Assembly: GCF_014646515.1 (NCBI RefSeq)
Contig: NZ_BMNK01000003.1
Location: 186,001 to 250,000, forward strand
Reading direction: 5' to 3'
Length of the DNA: 64,000 nucleotides
Origin: Nonomuraea glycinis
GTDB lineage: Bacteria > Actinomycetota > Actinomycetes > Streptosporangiales > Streptosporangiaceae
Part shown: one piece after another, positions 7,619-17,008 of the stretch
How positions within the stretch are numbered: position 1 is the first letter of the stretch
How the letters are laid out: each line of letters begins with the position of its first letter
The notes under the pieces: model-generated
The model's input: only the letters and a program-made list of their open reading frames with translations
Databases searched by the model: none
Told to the model about the DNA's origin: nothing
Made by a program: the position numbers and the translations under genes

Positions 7619-9232
7619 GGTCGCCACGGTGGCGGCCTCCTCGTAGCCCGCGTCGACGTGCCGCATGACGCCGGTGCCGGGGTCGTTGGTGAGCACCCGG
7701 GAGATCTTCTGCCTGGCCAGCGCGGTGCCGTCGGCGACGGTGACCTGCCCGGCGTGGATGGAGCGGCCGATGCCGACCCCGCCGCCGTGGTGGATGGAGA
7801 CCCAGGAGGCGCCGGACGCCGTGTTGAGCATGGCGTTGAGCAGGGGCCAGTCGGCGATGGCGTCGGAGCCGTCGGCCATGGCCTCCGTCTCGCGGTAGGG
7901 GGAGGCCACCGAGCCGCTGTCGAGGTGGTCGCGCCCGATCACCACCGGGGCCTGGAGCTCGCCCGAGGCCACCATGTCGTTGAAGCGCTCGCCCGCCAGG
8001 TCGCGCTCGCCGTAGCCGAGCCAGCAGATGCGCGCGGGCAGCCCCTGGAAGTGCACCTTCTCCTCCGCCTTCCGGATCCAGCGGGCCAGCGGCTCGTTGT
8101 CCGGGAACAGTTCGAGGATCGCGCGGTCGGTGGCGGCGATGTCGGCCGGGTCGCCGCTGAGCGCCGCCCACCTGAACGGGCCCCTGCCCTCACAGAACAA
8201 CGGCCTGATGTACGCGGGCACGAACCCGGGGAAGTCGAAGGCCCGCGCGTATCCGGCCAGCTTGGCCTCGCCCCTGATCGAGTTGCCGTAGTCGAAGACC
8301 TCGGCGCCGCCGTCCTTGAAGCCGACCATGGCCTCCACGTGCCTGGCCATCGACGCGCGGGCCCGCTCGGTGAAGCCCGCCGGGTCCTTGTCCCGCTCGG
8401 TGGCCATGTCCTCGAACGCCACCCCGGCCGGGAGGTACATCAGCGGGTCGTGCGCCGAGGTCTGGTCGGTGACGATGTCGATCTCCGCGCCCCGGGCCAG
8501 CAGGTCCGGCAGCGCCTCGGCGGCGTTGGCCACCACGCCGATGGACAGCGGGCGGCGGGCGTCGCGCGCCTCGTAGGCCAGGCGCAGCGCCTCCTCCAGG
8601 GAGGACGCCTGGACGTCGAGGTAGCGGTGCTCGATCCGGCGGGTGACCGAGCGCGGGTCGCAGTCGACGCAGATGGCGACGCCGCCGTTCATGGTGACGG
8701 CCAGCGGCTGGGCGCCGCCCATCCCGCCGAGCCCGGCCGTCAGCGTGATCGTGCCGGCCAGCGAGCCGCCGAAATGCCGGTCCGCCACCGCCGCGAACGT
8801 CTCGTACGTGCCCTGCAGGATGCCCTGCGTGCCGATGTAGATCCAGGAGCCCGCCGTCATCTGCCCGTACATGGTCAGCCCGGCCGACTCCAGCCGCCGG
8901 AACTCCTCCCAGTTGGCCCAGTCGGGCACCAGGTTGGAGTTGGCGATGAGCACCCGGGGCGCCCACTCGTGGGTGCGGAAGACGCCCACGGGCCGGCCGG
9001 ACTGCACCAGGAGCGTCTCGTCGCCCTCCAGCGTCGTCAGCGTCCGCACCATCGCGTCGAACGAGCGCCAGTCCCGTGCGGCCTTGCCCGAGCCGCCGTA
9101 GACGACGAGCTCCTGCGGATGCTCGGCGACCTCCGGGTCCAGATTGTTCTGCAGCATGCGGAGCGCGGCCTCCTGCGGCCAGCCCTTGGCGGTGAGCGTG
9201 GTGCCTCGCGGCGCCCGCACGGTGCGGCTCAT
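7583..9232 (-). CDS. hutU: Urocanate hydratase
   Basis: A 549-residue urocanase, which converts urocanate to imidazolonepropionate in the second step of histidine breakdown. The length is normal. The NAD-binding signature [18 protein letters not shown] lies in the middle (near residue 160-180), and the C-terminal catalytic region has [18 protein letters not shown] followed by [15 protein letters not shown]. The start ATG follows AGGAGG with a 4-nt gap. The rest of the hut pathway is not in this window; only the RpiR regulator gene follows. The far 3' end is partly duplicated downstream. Confidence 0.97.
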   Translation of the reverse strand: MSRTVRAPRGTTLTAKGWPQEAALRMLQNNLDPEVAEHPQELVVYGGSGKAARDWRSFDAMVRTLTTLEGDETLLVQSGRPVGVFRTHEWAPRVLIANSNLVPDWANWEEFRRLESAGLTMYGQMTAGSWIYIGTQGILQGTYETFAAVADRHFGGSLAGTITLTAGLGGMGGAQPLAVTMNGGVAICVDCDPRSVTRRIEHRYLDVQASSLEEALRLAYEARDARRPLSIGVVANAAEALPDLLARGAEIDIVTDQTSAHDPLMYLPAGVAFEDMATERDKDPAGFTERARASMARHVEAMVGFKDGGAEVFDYGNSIRGEAKLAGYARAFDFPGFVPAYIRPLFCEGRGPFRWAALSGDPADIAATDRAILELFPDNEPLARWIRKAEEKVHFQGLPARICWLGYGERDLAGERFNDMVASGELQAPVVIGRDHLDSGSVASPYRETEAMADGSDAIADWPLLNAMLNTASGASWVSIHHGGGVGIGRSIHAGQVTVADGTALARQKISRVLTNDPGTGVMRHVDAGYEEAATVATERGVRIPMRES

Positions 9233-9244
9233 GCGACCTCCTGA

Positions 9245-9258
9245 ATGAACATATTCAT
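9245..9258 (-). promoter_or_regulatory. Candidate RpiR operator at hutU
   Basis: ATGAACATATTCAT is a 14-bp element with five-base inverted arms (ATGAA/TTCAT). It lies 13 nt upstream of the hutU start codon. Its TGAA-N-TTCA layout is like sites bound by RpiR/MurR regulators, and the RpiR gene is next to hutU. It could equally be chance AT-rich symmetry. Confidence 0.45.
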
Positions 9259-9310
9259 CTGTGTCACCCGCACACTACAACGGCTAGACGAGCAACTCCG
9301 ATGCGGCTCA

Positions 9311-11917
9311 GTGGTCGCAGGCGATCGGCTACCCCGCCGTGACGCTATTCGGACCACGGGTGTTCGGGAGCCCTTATCCGCCCGGACGCGCCGCTGCGCT
9401 GCCCTGTTATGCGCGCTGGTGCTACCCGTCTCCTTGCTGGCCGCGCCCGCAACTGCCGAAGGCTCCGCGCCATCCCCCGCCCCTGCGATTCAGCCGCCTC
9501 ACACCAATTCCCCGCCGGGTAAAGCCAGGCCTTTCCACGTGGATCAGGTATTGGGCGATGCCAGGGCGAAAGCTGCCAAGACCGGCAAACGCGTACCCTT
9601 GCCCTCCAGCTACACCGAAACCATGAAGGTGTGGGCGAACACCGACGGCAAGACACTGCACGCCGAACTGAGCACCGAGCCCGTGCAACTGGACGTCCCC
9701 GGCAAGGACGGCAAGAGGTCCTGGCAGCCGGTCGACACCTCGATCGTGGCCAAGGATGACGGCACGCTGGCGGCCAAGCTGGTCAAGACTCCGCTGACCT
9801 TCGGCGGCGAGGGTGCCACCACCCTGGTCACCGCCGAGGACAAGGACGGCACCGTCGCCATCGGCTGGGAGGGCAAGCTCCCCAAGCCGACCGTAGCCGG
9901 AAACAAGATCACTTATCCGGATGCGGTGGCCAAGGGCGCCGACCTGGTGCTCACCGCTCTTCCGGACGGGTTCGCCCAAGAGGTTGTGCTGCGTACCCGC
10001 CCCGAGGGGGCGGTCAAGGTGAGCCTGCCTCTCACCTTGCCCAAGGGCAGAACATACGGCAAGGCCACCGACGGCAGGCCGCAGCTCATGTCGGCGCAAG
10101 GCGCGGTGAAGAGCGCGCCGCTGGCGGCTCAGGCTCTCGATGCCAAAGCCGCCGAAGGGCCAGAGCAGGGCAAGATCGGCAAGGTGGACACCTCCGTGAC
10201 CACCGACGCCTCCGGAAAGTCCTCGCTGGTGCTGACCCCCGACGCCGCCTTCCTGGCGGACCCGTCGGTGACCTACCCGGTCGTCGTGCCGATGAGCGGT
10301 GAATGGATCGGGGCGGGGGATTCCTCCGACACCTTCGTCTCCAGCGTGCAATACCCCAACTCGGCAACACTGTCCACGTGGCTTCGGGCGGGACGGTCGG
10401 CCGACGGAGAGCTGTGGCGCACCTACCTGCGATATGTGATCAACGGCACCGACCTGGACTACGCCACGATCCACGACGCCGACCTGCGGTTATGGAACTA
10501 CCACGCCAGCGGGTGCGGCACCACGGTAGGTGCCGGAATCGTCGCGCGGCGGCTCACCACGTCGTATCACTACTCCACCTTGACGTGGGCCAACCAGCCC
10601 TCCAGCACCGGCACCAACGCGGTCGTCGCCCCCGGCGGCTACAGCGACACACTGGCCGGCTGCTCGGGCAGCGGCGAGCTCTACCACTCGATCCAGCACA
10701 TCGTGCAAGACTGGGCGAACGGTACGCCGGACCACGGCCTGATGATCCGCGCCGCCACCGAGGGCGCCGCCGGGGCCAACTGGCGCCAGTACCGCTCCGA
10801 CCAGTACACCGGCAGCGACGGACGCGGCCCGGTGCTGTTCATCGACTATGAGCCGGCGCCCAAGGTGCGCGTCGCCTTCAGCTCCGATCAGGACTTCACC
10901 ACCTGGCCCACTTACGACGAGGCTGTGGCCATGGCCGAGCCGGAGGCGGACGTCACCGACCAGTCAGCCGTCAGCATGAACGACAGCGCGCTCCTCGAGG
11001 CCAGCAGACGCGCCGCGTACGAGGTCGGAACGGACAGGCTGCAGCCCGCCGAGGGCACGCCGTGGAGCGATCCCGATCCGGACGTCCAGGACACCACCGT
11101 GCCGACCGTCGTCTCCGTGTCGCCGCTGGCGAACGCGCAGCAGGTACCCGTCGACACGACCGTGCGGGTGACCTTCGACCAGGAGGTCTGGGACGCGGCG
11201 TTCACGCTCAAGGATGACACCGGGGCCCCGGTCGACGGGACGGCCGTCATGGACGCCACGAACACGATCCTGACCTTCACGCCGAAGGCCGCGCTGCGCA
11301 ACGGGACCACTTACACGGCCGACGTGCGCGACGCCGGCGACGTGTGGGACAACGTGGTGGACCCGCTCACCTGGTCCTTCGGCGTGGGCGCTGGCACGTC
11401 TCCGGCCGCGCGCTGGACCTTTGACGAGGGAACTGGCAGAACGGCCGCCGACTCTTCCTCGCACGGACATGACGCGACGCTGACGGACACCGCGGATTGG
11501 ACGGCCGGCCGGTCCGGTCAGGCGGTCACGAACGTGCCGTCGGCCCAGGCTCGCGCCGCGGCCTCCCGCGAGGCGGTCCAGCAGGCCAAGGAGGTCGAGG
11601 TTCCCGCGGAGACGACCGAGACCGGCATCACGTACGCGCTGGCGGACGGCCGTTCGTACCGGACGGAGATCGCCTCAGGCCCGGTCAGGGCACGCCAGGG
11701 TGATTCCTGGGTGCCGATCGACACTTCCCTGGTCGAGCGGAACGGGATGTTGCAGCCCAAGGCGCTCTCCGCCCAGGTTCACGTCGCCTTCTCCACCGGC
11801 GGCACCAGGCCGTTCGCGAAGATGGCGACCGCCGACGGCCGGAGCTATGCGCTGCGGTGGCCGACGTCCCTGCCCAAGCCGACGGTCAAGGGCGGCGCGG
11901 CCCGACGCGGCCGGTAA
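9311..11917 (+). pseudogene. 5' part of a frameshifted giant secreted polymorphic toxin gene
   Basis: This open frame encodes a secreted protein: a long basic n-region, then a hydrophobic core and cleavage site (LLCALVLPVSLLAAPATA). Next come a beta-rich region ending LPKPTVAGNKITYPDAVAKGADLV, a DNRLRE/CBM-like domain (about 10320-10850, ending WRQYRSD..GPVLFIDY), a Big_5-type Ig domain (about 11090-11390) and the first half of a LamG domain (WTFDEGTG...WTAGRSGQAV, ending 11527). It stops at TAA 11915-11917, in the middle of a second copy of the LPKPTV...GKGADLV motif whose remainder is in another frame. The start is uncertain: GTG 9311 is used because ATG 9245 lies inside the hutU control region. 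Confidence 0.75.
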
Positions 11918-14900
11918 AGGTGCGGACCTGGTGGTGACCGTGCTGCCGACCGGCTTCCGGCACGACGTGGTGCTGCGCGAACGGCCCGGCAAGCCGCTGG
12001 AGATCCGCATCGGCGTGGAGACCGGCGACCTGGCCGTCTCGCGGGGCAAGGGCGGCCGGCTGCTGCTCAAGGGCAAGGACAAGAAGCTGGTCGCGTCGGC
12101 GGCGCGACCGGTGATGTGGGACGGCCGTGCCAACGGACGGCTTCCGCTGGCCAAGCGCCTCGAGATCGGCACGGACGTAGTCACCAAGAACGGCCGTACG
12201 GAGCTGGTGCTCAAGCCGGACCAGGCGTTCCTGACGGACGCCGGCACCACCTATCCGGTGCGCGTGGCCGCGGCGGTCACGTTGCCGCTCGGTGCCGACA
12301 TCGATGTCAGCTCGGACGACTTGCCCGCGCTCCCGGACAACCCGTACATGATGGCCGGCACCATGACGGGCGGAACGAAAGCCCGGGTGCACCTGCGGTT
12401 CGACACCGCAGGCCTGCAGGGCAGCACGGTGACTAACGCCACGCTGTCGATGAACACCATCGACAGCCACAACTGCGGCGCCGCACTCGCCAACGGCATC
12501 CAGGTCGCCCGCCTGACCGGCGCGTGGGACCCGGACAACCTGTACTGGGCCAACAAGCCCGCCCACACCACCGAGGACGCCTCGACCAACTTCAAGGGCG
12601 TCAACTTCAACTGCGACACCTACCCAGACAGCATGGACTGGAACGTCACCGGCATCGCCCAGGACTGGGCCGCCGGCGCCGTCAACCACGGCCTGGTGCT
12701 CAAGTCGCCCGGCGAGACGAACATCAACAACTACCGGGTGTTCACCTCCTCCGAAGACACCGACTTCACCCTGCCGCCGACGCTGACCATCACCACCAGC
12801 GGACCGGCATCACAACCTGCCGTCTCCGACCTGGCCATCACACCGGCGCAGACGGTGGACGGCACCACGGTGACGCCCTCGCTGACGCCGCAGCTCGCCG
12901 CGACCATCGCCGACCCCGCGAGCGGCAACCTGACCGGCGAGTTCGAGATCGAGCACGATCCCACAGCCACCGAACAGGGCACCGGCCAGATCTGGGCCGA
13001 CGCCTCACCGGCGGTCGCCTCCGGCGGCCGGGCCACGGTGAGCGTCCCTGTGGGCAAGCTGGCCGACGGATGGAAGATTCGCTGGCGCGCCCGCGCGGTC
13101 AACGCCACCGCGTCAACCGCCTCGGCGTGGTCGGGCTGGCAGGAGCTGACCGTCGATGCGGCGGACCCGGTTTCCGATCCGTCCGTCGACGCTCTGCAGG
13201 TCGATCCGTCAAAGCAGGTGAGCGGCACAACAGTGACCAGCAGCCTCACCCCGGCATTGCTCGCGCAGGTGAACAACCCCATCGGGGGCACCCTGCGGGC
13301 GGAGTTCGAGGTCGAGCACGACCCCGCCGCGACAGGGCAGGGCACCGGCCGGATTTGGGCGGGCGCCGTGGACGACGTCGCGTCGGGCACCCAGGCCATC
13401 GTCCAGATTCCCGCCGGAACCCTCACCGACGGCTGGAAGATCCGCTGGCGTGCCCGCGCCGTCGCCGGGCAGACCAGCTCGCCCTGGGCGGAATGGCGGG
13501 AGGCCACGGTAGACGTGGTCCAGGCCGGAGAGGAACCGCTGGCCACGACGGCGGGGCCGATCATCCGAACCGATCAAAGCTTCACCGTCGCCGCGTGGCT
13601 GCGGTGGAGCGACAAGGAGGGCGCCTACAGCGTCGCCGAGCAGCTTGGGACGCACCAGCCGGCTTTTGTGCTGGGCAACACCCCCGATCGGGGACTGGTG
13701 TTCACCCGCGCCTCGGCCGACACGGCCGACGCCGGCTCTGCGGGCGTCTTCTCCGACGTCGAGCCACCGGTGAACGAGTGGTTCCACGTGGCGGGTGTCT
13801 TCGACGCCACCGCCAACACCATGTCGCTCTACCTCAACGGCGCTCTGCTCAGGTCCGAGACCGTCTCGGGCGATCCGTGGAACGCCGCTGGAGCCATGAC
13901 GCTCGGCACCAGGATGATGGGCTCGGTGGACGAGATCCTCATCCACCAGAGCGCGCTCACTGCCGCTGACATCGGCGCGCTGGTCAGCGTACCGGTCATG
14001 GCTCTCGGCGCCGAACGGCCCGAACCCGCCCCGACCGCGAAGGCGGACGAGTTCACGGCCCAGGCTCTTCCGTCCTTCGACTACGACCGGGTGAACAGCA
14101 TCGCGGACTGCACCCGCCTGCGCGAAACCTCCGACTTCCGGTACTCGACCCCCGGCTGGCGGGACCTGCGGCCCTACAGCGGCTGCTGGAGCAAGATCCT
14201 CGCGTACGGCGACTGGACTTACCACCCGACCGAGCCGGGCAAGTATCCGCCGAAGCCCGACGACGGGTACAAGGTCGAAGCCACCGTGGTCATGCACAGT
14301 TACCTCGGGACCGCCGACGGCAACGGGGTCGTGGGAGGTGGCGACCGCCTTCCGAACCAGGTCAAGATCTGGACCCAGCTGGAGGACATCGTAGGCTACG
14401 ACGACGGCGAGCCCACCGATGACTTCGATGACAAGCAACTCCAGCTCGAGGTTCAGGTGAAGGGCAGCGACGGCGCTGCCTGTGAGGTCACCGAGGGTGA
14501 GACCCGTAGGGCCGCCATCCATGACTGGAAGCGGGACGGCTACGACGAGTGGCTGGTCGAGTCCAGCGTGGGAGAGGGTGACGCGCACAACTGCACGATC
14601 CGGCCGCTGCTGTTCGAGTTCGGCGGGGTCAACTGGTTCAACGAAGCCCGGCCGCTCTGGGGCAAGATCGAGTTCGAGAACATCCTGGGCGACATCAAGC
14701 TCCCGTTCGGCATCCAAGCGATCGGGCTCCCCACCGGGAGCCGCAGCGAATTCGCTCCCGTTGTCCGGTGCGACGACATAGTCTTCTCCAAAAACTTCGG
14801 CGATCGGCAGCACACAGGGGCGTGCATCTTCGCCGACGCCAACCGGATCTTCACCATGAAACGCGGCGATGCGGCGATCGACGAGGTGGTTCAGCACATT

Positions 14901-15401
14901 GACAAGGCGTTGACCTCGCCAGGCGAGACCATTCCGGCTCTGCCCCCGACGGACGCACAAGGCCGGCCCCAGTCGAAGATCATGCCGGGCAACATCGACG
15001 CGGACAGCCACATCACGGTCGGCGGCCAGCAGTACAACAACCCCGCCCATCTGTGGCTGGTGCGCAACACCGATCCGCCGGACACCGAGAAGACGGACAC
15101 CTTGACGTACAAGAACCGAAAGGCCATCGGCCCGGCATGCCGCGCCGAGCGGACGAGGCTGAAGACCGAGGGCCAGTGGCCGGCCAACGTGATCGTGAAC
15201 GGGAAGTCGGTTCCCAAGCTGCAGTGTGACGAGTATCCGTTCGCGTCAACCAAGAACGGGGCGCACAACTCGAAGGGGCACTTCTCCATCCGTTACGTGG
15301 ACAGGGTCAAGAATCGTCTTCACGGCCAGTATCTGGCCGCGTTCTACTCCAGATACCGGGTCGGCAACGACAACAGGTTCTGGGTGAGAATCAGCAACTA
15401 G
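11903..15401 (+). pseudogene. 3' part of the frameshifted toxin gene: DNRLRE, repeats, LamG half, NucA/NucB-type nuclease end
   Basis: Same gene as the preceding entry, continued one base over. From about 11892 the frame reads ARPDAAGKGADLVVTVLPTGF, matching the motif cut off upstream. Then follow a second DNRLRE domain (about 12290-12760), two ~100-residue fibronectin-like repeats sharing TGEFEIEHDP and WKIRWRARAV (12830-13530), a LamG second half (LATTAGPIIRTDQSFTVAAWL, from 13539) and an unrecognised region. The last ~110 residues carry the CDEYPFAST signature (codons from 15225) of NucA/NucB-type DNases and end in an FYSRYRVGNDNRFWVRI strand. A secreted or contact-delivered nuclease toxin is inferred. 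As written, the reading frame cannot produce the full protein without frameshifting or repair. Confidence 0.75.
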
Positions 15402-15406
15402 CCCAT

Positions 15407-15442
15407 GCCGGTGCGCGGGAGCCGCCGCTCCCGCGCACCGGC
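15407..15442 (+). terminator. Perfect 15-bp hairpin between toxin and immunity genes
   Basis: GCCGGTGCGCGGGAG (15407-15421) pairs perfectly with 15428-15442 around a 6-nt loop. It begins 5 nt after the toxin stop and ends 10 nt before the ribosome binding site of the presumed immunity gene. There is no T-run. It could terminate or attenuate, letting immunity and toxin differ in expression, or stabilise an mRNA end. Confidence 0.6.
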
Positions 15443-15466
15443 CTTCGCACGTGGAGGAGCGCAGTA

Positions 15467-16096
15467 TTGGACACCGACAAGGACCTCTGGGAACTCCTCG
15501 TCGCTCACGACATCGACTACGACACGCCGTTCCAGAGCATCTGGGTGGAAGGCTTGGACGTCGAAGAGGTGGCACGGCGACTGGGCGCCGATCCGAACAG
15601 TGCTAGGGCCTGCGACTGGCGGGAAATCGTCACCGGCCGCTACACGGAGCACGGCGATGGCGTCATCTGGATCGGCCCGCAAGCACCGGGCTGGGTCCAG
15701 GTGATCCAACTCGACGGGAACGACGCGTGGCAATGGCGGTCCTGGGTCGAGCTGACCCGGGACGGCGGGCGGCTGCTCTACCTCGGCTGGCCCCTGTACG
15801 AACTGGAGGGGGTCGAAGACCTCGAATATGTGGTCGCCGGCGAGGTGGTGACGACCCTGGTGGTCGGGGATCCGGAGGAGCGGGACGGCACTGATCCGGA
15901 TGCGTTGGACGGCTATTTGGATGGGCTGGCCTTCAAAGGCGACTCAGCCGCGGCCGAGGTGACCTCGGCTCTACGCCTCATCGGTCGCGTCACGGGGAGG
16001 GAGCTCGACGAGGCATGGCTGAACGGCCCACACACCAGATACGTCATTCCCGCGTCTGCGCGGGAGGAAGGCGAAGCCCGCGGCCCCGACGTCTGA
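15467..16096 (+). CDS. Probable immunity protein to the NucA/NucB-type toxin (DUF6461-like)
   Basis: A 209-residue acidic, Trp-rich cytoplasmic protein without a signal peptide or membrane segment. The start is TTG at 15467, supported by GGAGGAG at 15453-15459, 7 nt upstream. Features include WVEGLDVEEVARRLGADP near the N-terminus and an alternating beta pattern (GVIWIGP, WVQVIQLDGNDAWQW). The overall look is that of the DUF6461 group found beside actinobacterial toxins. It directly follows a gene ending in a nuclease toxin domain, the normal position of an immunity gene. The function is inferred from position and composition; the family match is from memory. Confidence 0.65.
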   Translation: MDTDKDLWELLVAHDIDYDTPFQSIWVEGLDVEEVARRLGADPNSARACDWREIVTGRYTEHGDGVIWIGPQAPGWVQVIQLDGNDAWQWRSWVELTRDGGRLLYLGWPLYELEGVEDLEYVVAGEVVTTLVVGDPEERDGTDPDALDGYLDGLAFKGDSAAAEVTSALRLIGRVTGRELDEAWLNGPHTRYVIPASAREEGEARGPDV

Positions 16097-16239
16097 GTAA
16101 CCAATAACCCTTGAGTTCCGCTGGGCTCCTTTGGCCTCTCCAGCACCGGGACCTGGGCCTATCGGCTGGCGCTCCGTCTTCTGTGGGCGTTGATGAGATT
16201 TCGGAGATTCTGAAGGTCTATCGTCCTGGTCGTTCGTCT

Positions 16240-16990
16240 TGCTGCGAGGGTGAAGGCGAGGTGACTGGAACTGGCGGTGGTGAAGGATCTTCGGGTGGCG
16301 CGTGCCTGGCCCCTGCGAAGGACCTGGAGGCGTTGGGGACCGACGTGCTGGCCGGGTTCGTACTGGCGCGGGCAGCGGCAGGAGATGGCGACCTACCGGA
16401 AGTTCGCCCCACCGCCCGCAACTACACCGCCCGCCGATTGATGGCCGAGGTCAGGCTGTGTGTGAACGAGACATGCAAGCTCGATCTGGCTAGCCTCCGA
16501 TGAGACCTAGACCGCTTCGGCAAGCTGCACGTCCACCACGGCAAGGGTGCTCGCGGGGCCGGGCCGCACGAGCGGATGGTGCCGCTGATCAACAACGCCG
16601 CGGCGACGCTGCGCTGGTTCGTCGAAGACGTGTGGGGCAGTTCGGTGACGACCACACCCGGCCCGAAGCAGCGCTGCTGCTGTCGGAGCGCAAGCACGCC
16701 GACAGATCGGTGACCCGGGTCGGTGATGAGACGCTCAAGGCCGCACTGGCCAAGGCCGCTGCCGCGCACCTGCCGGAATGGGCCGATTCCCTCACACCGC
16801 ACGTGCTGCGGCACTTTGCGCCTCTCAGCTCTATCAGCAGGGCATGGACCTGATCTCTATCCAGCAGTTGCTCGGCCACGCGTGGATCGCGACCACGATG
16901 AAGTATGTGCACGTCACTGCCACCCACATCATCGACCAGGACCGCGACGCCGTCCGGGCGGCCGTCACCCTGCCCTTTCACAATGGCGGC
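16240..16990 (+). pseudogene. Decayed tyrosine recombinase/integrase
   Basis: Pieces of one phage-type integrase are spread over three frames. DLEALGTDVLAGFVLARAAAG (N-terminal core-binding start) jumps straight to MATYRKFA/PTARNYTARRLMAEV, so most of the core-binding domain is deleted. After LDLASLR a TGA (16501-16503) replaces an expected Trp codon. DLDRFGKLHVHHGKGARG and MVPLINNAAATLRWFVEDVWG follow, then, one base over, LLLSERKHADRS...LTPHVLRH, and one base over again QLYQQGMDLISIQQLLGHAW with the HxLR...GHxW catalytic pattern. The frame changes fall on shortened runs: C at 16407-16410, G at 16634-16637 and T at 16815-16817. The region 16097-16240 between the immunity gene and this remnant holds nothing I recognise. 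Confidence 0.82.
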
Positions 16991-17008
16991 ACCGTCGGAA
17001 CTACTCGT

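Noticed and set aside
7562..9244. 560-codon plus-strand frame opposite hutU
   Set aside because: It is the shadow of a GC-rich gene: the residues are Arg/Gly/Val/His-biased with no motifs, and hutU on the other strand is unmistakable.
11700..11900. Separate start for the 3' toxin frame at 11700
   Set aside because: Residues before about 11892 in that frame are Arg/Pro/Ser nonsense, while the 5' frame is clearly coding there. The true relation is a frameshift.
13209..15050. 613-codon minus-strand frame opposite the toxin gene
   Set aside because: No domain and strongly biased composition, while the plus strand carries recognisable LamG and repeat domains.
9245..17000. Intact prophage
   Set aside because: Only a decayed integrase is present; there are no capsid, terminase, portal or tail genes.
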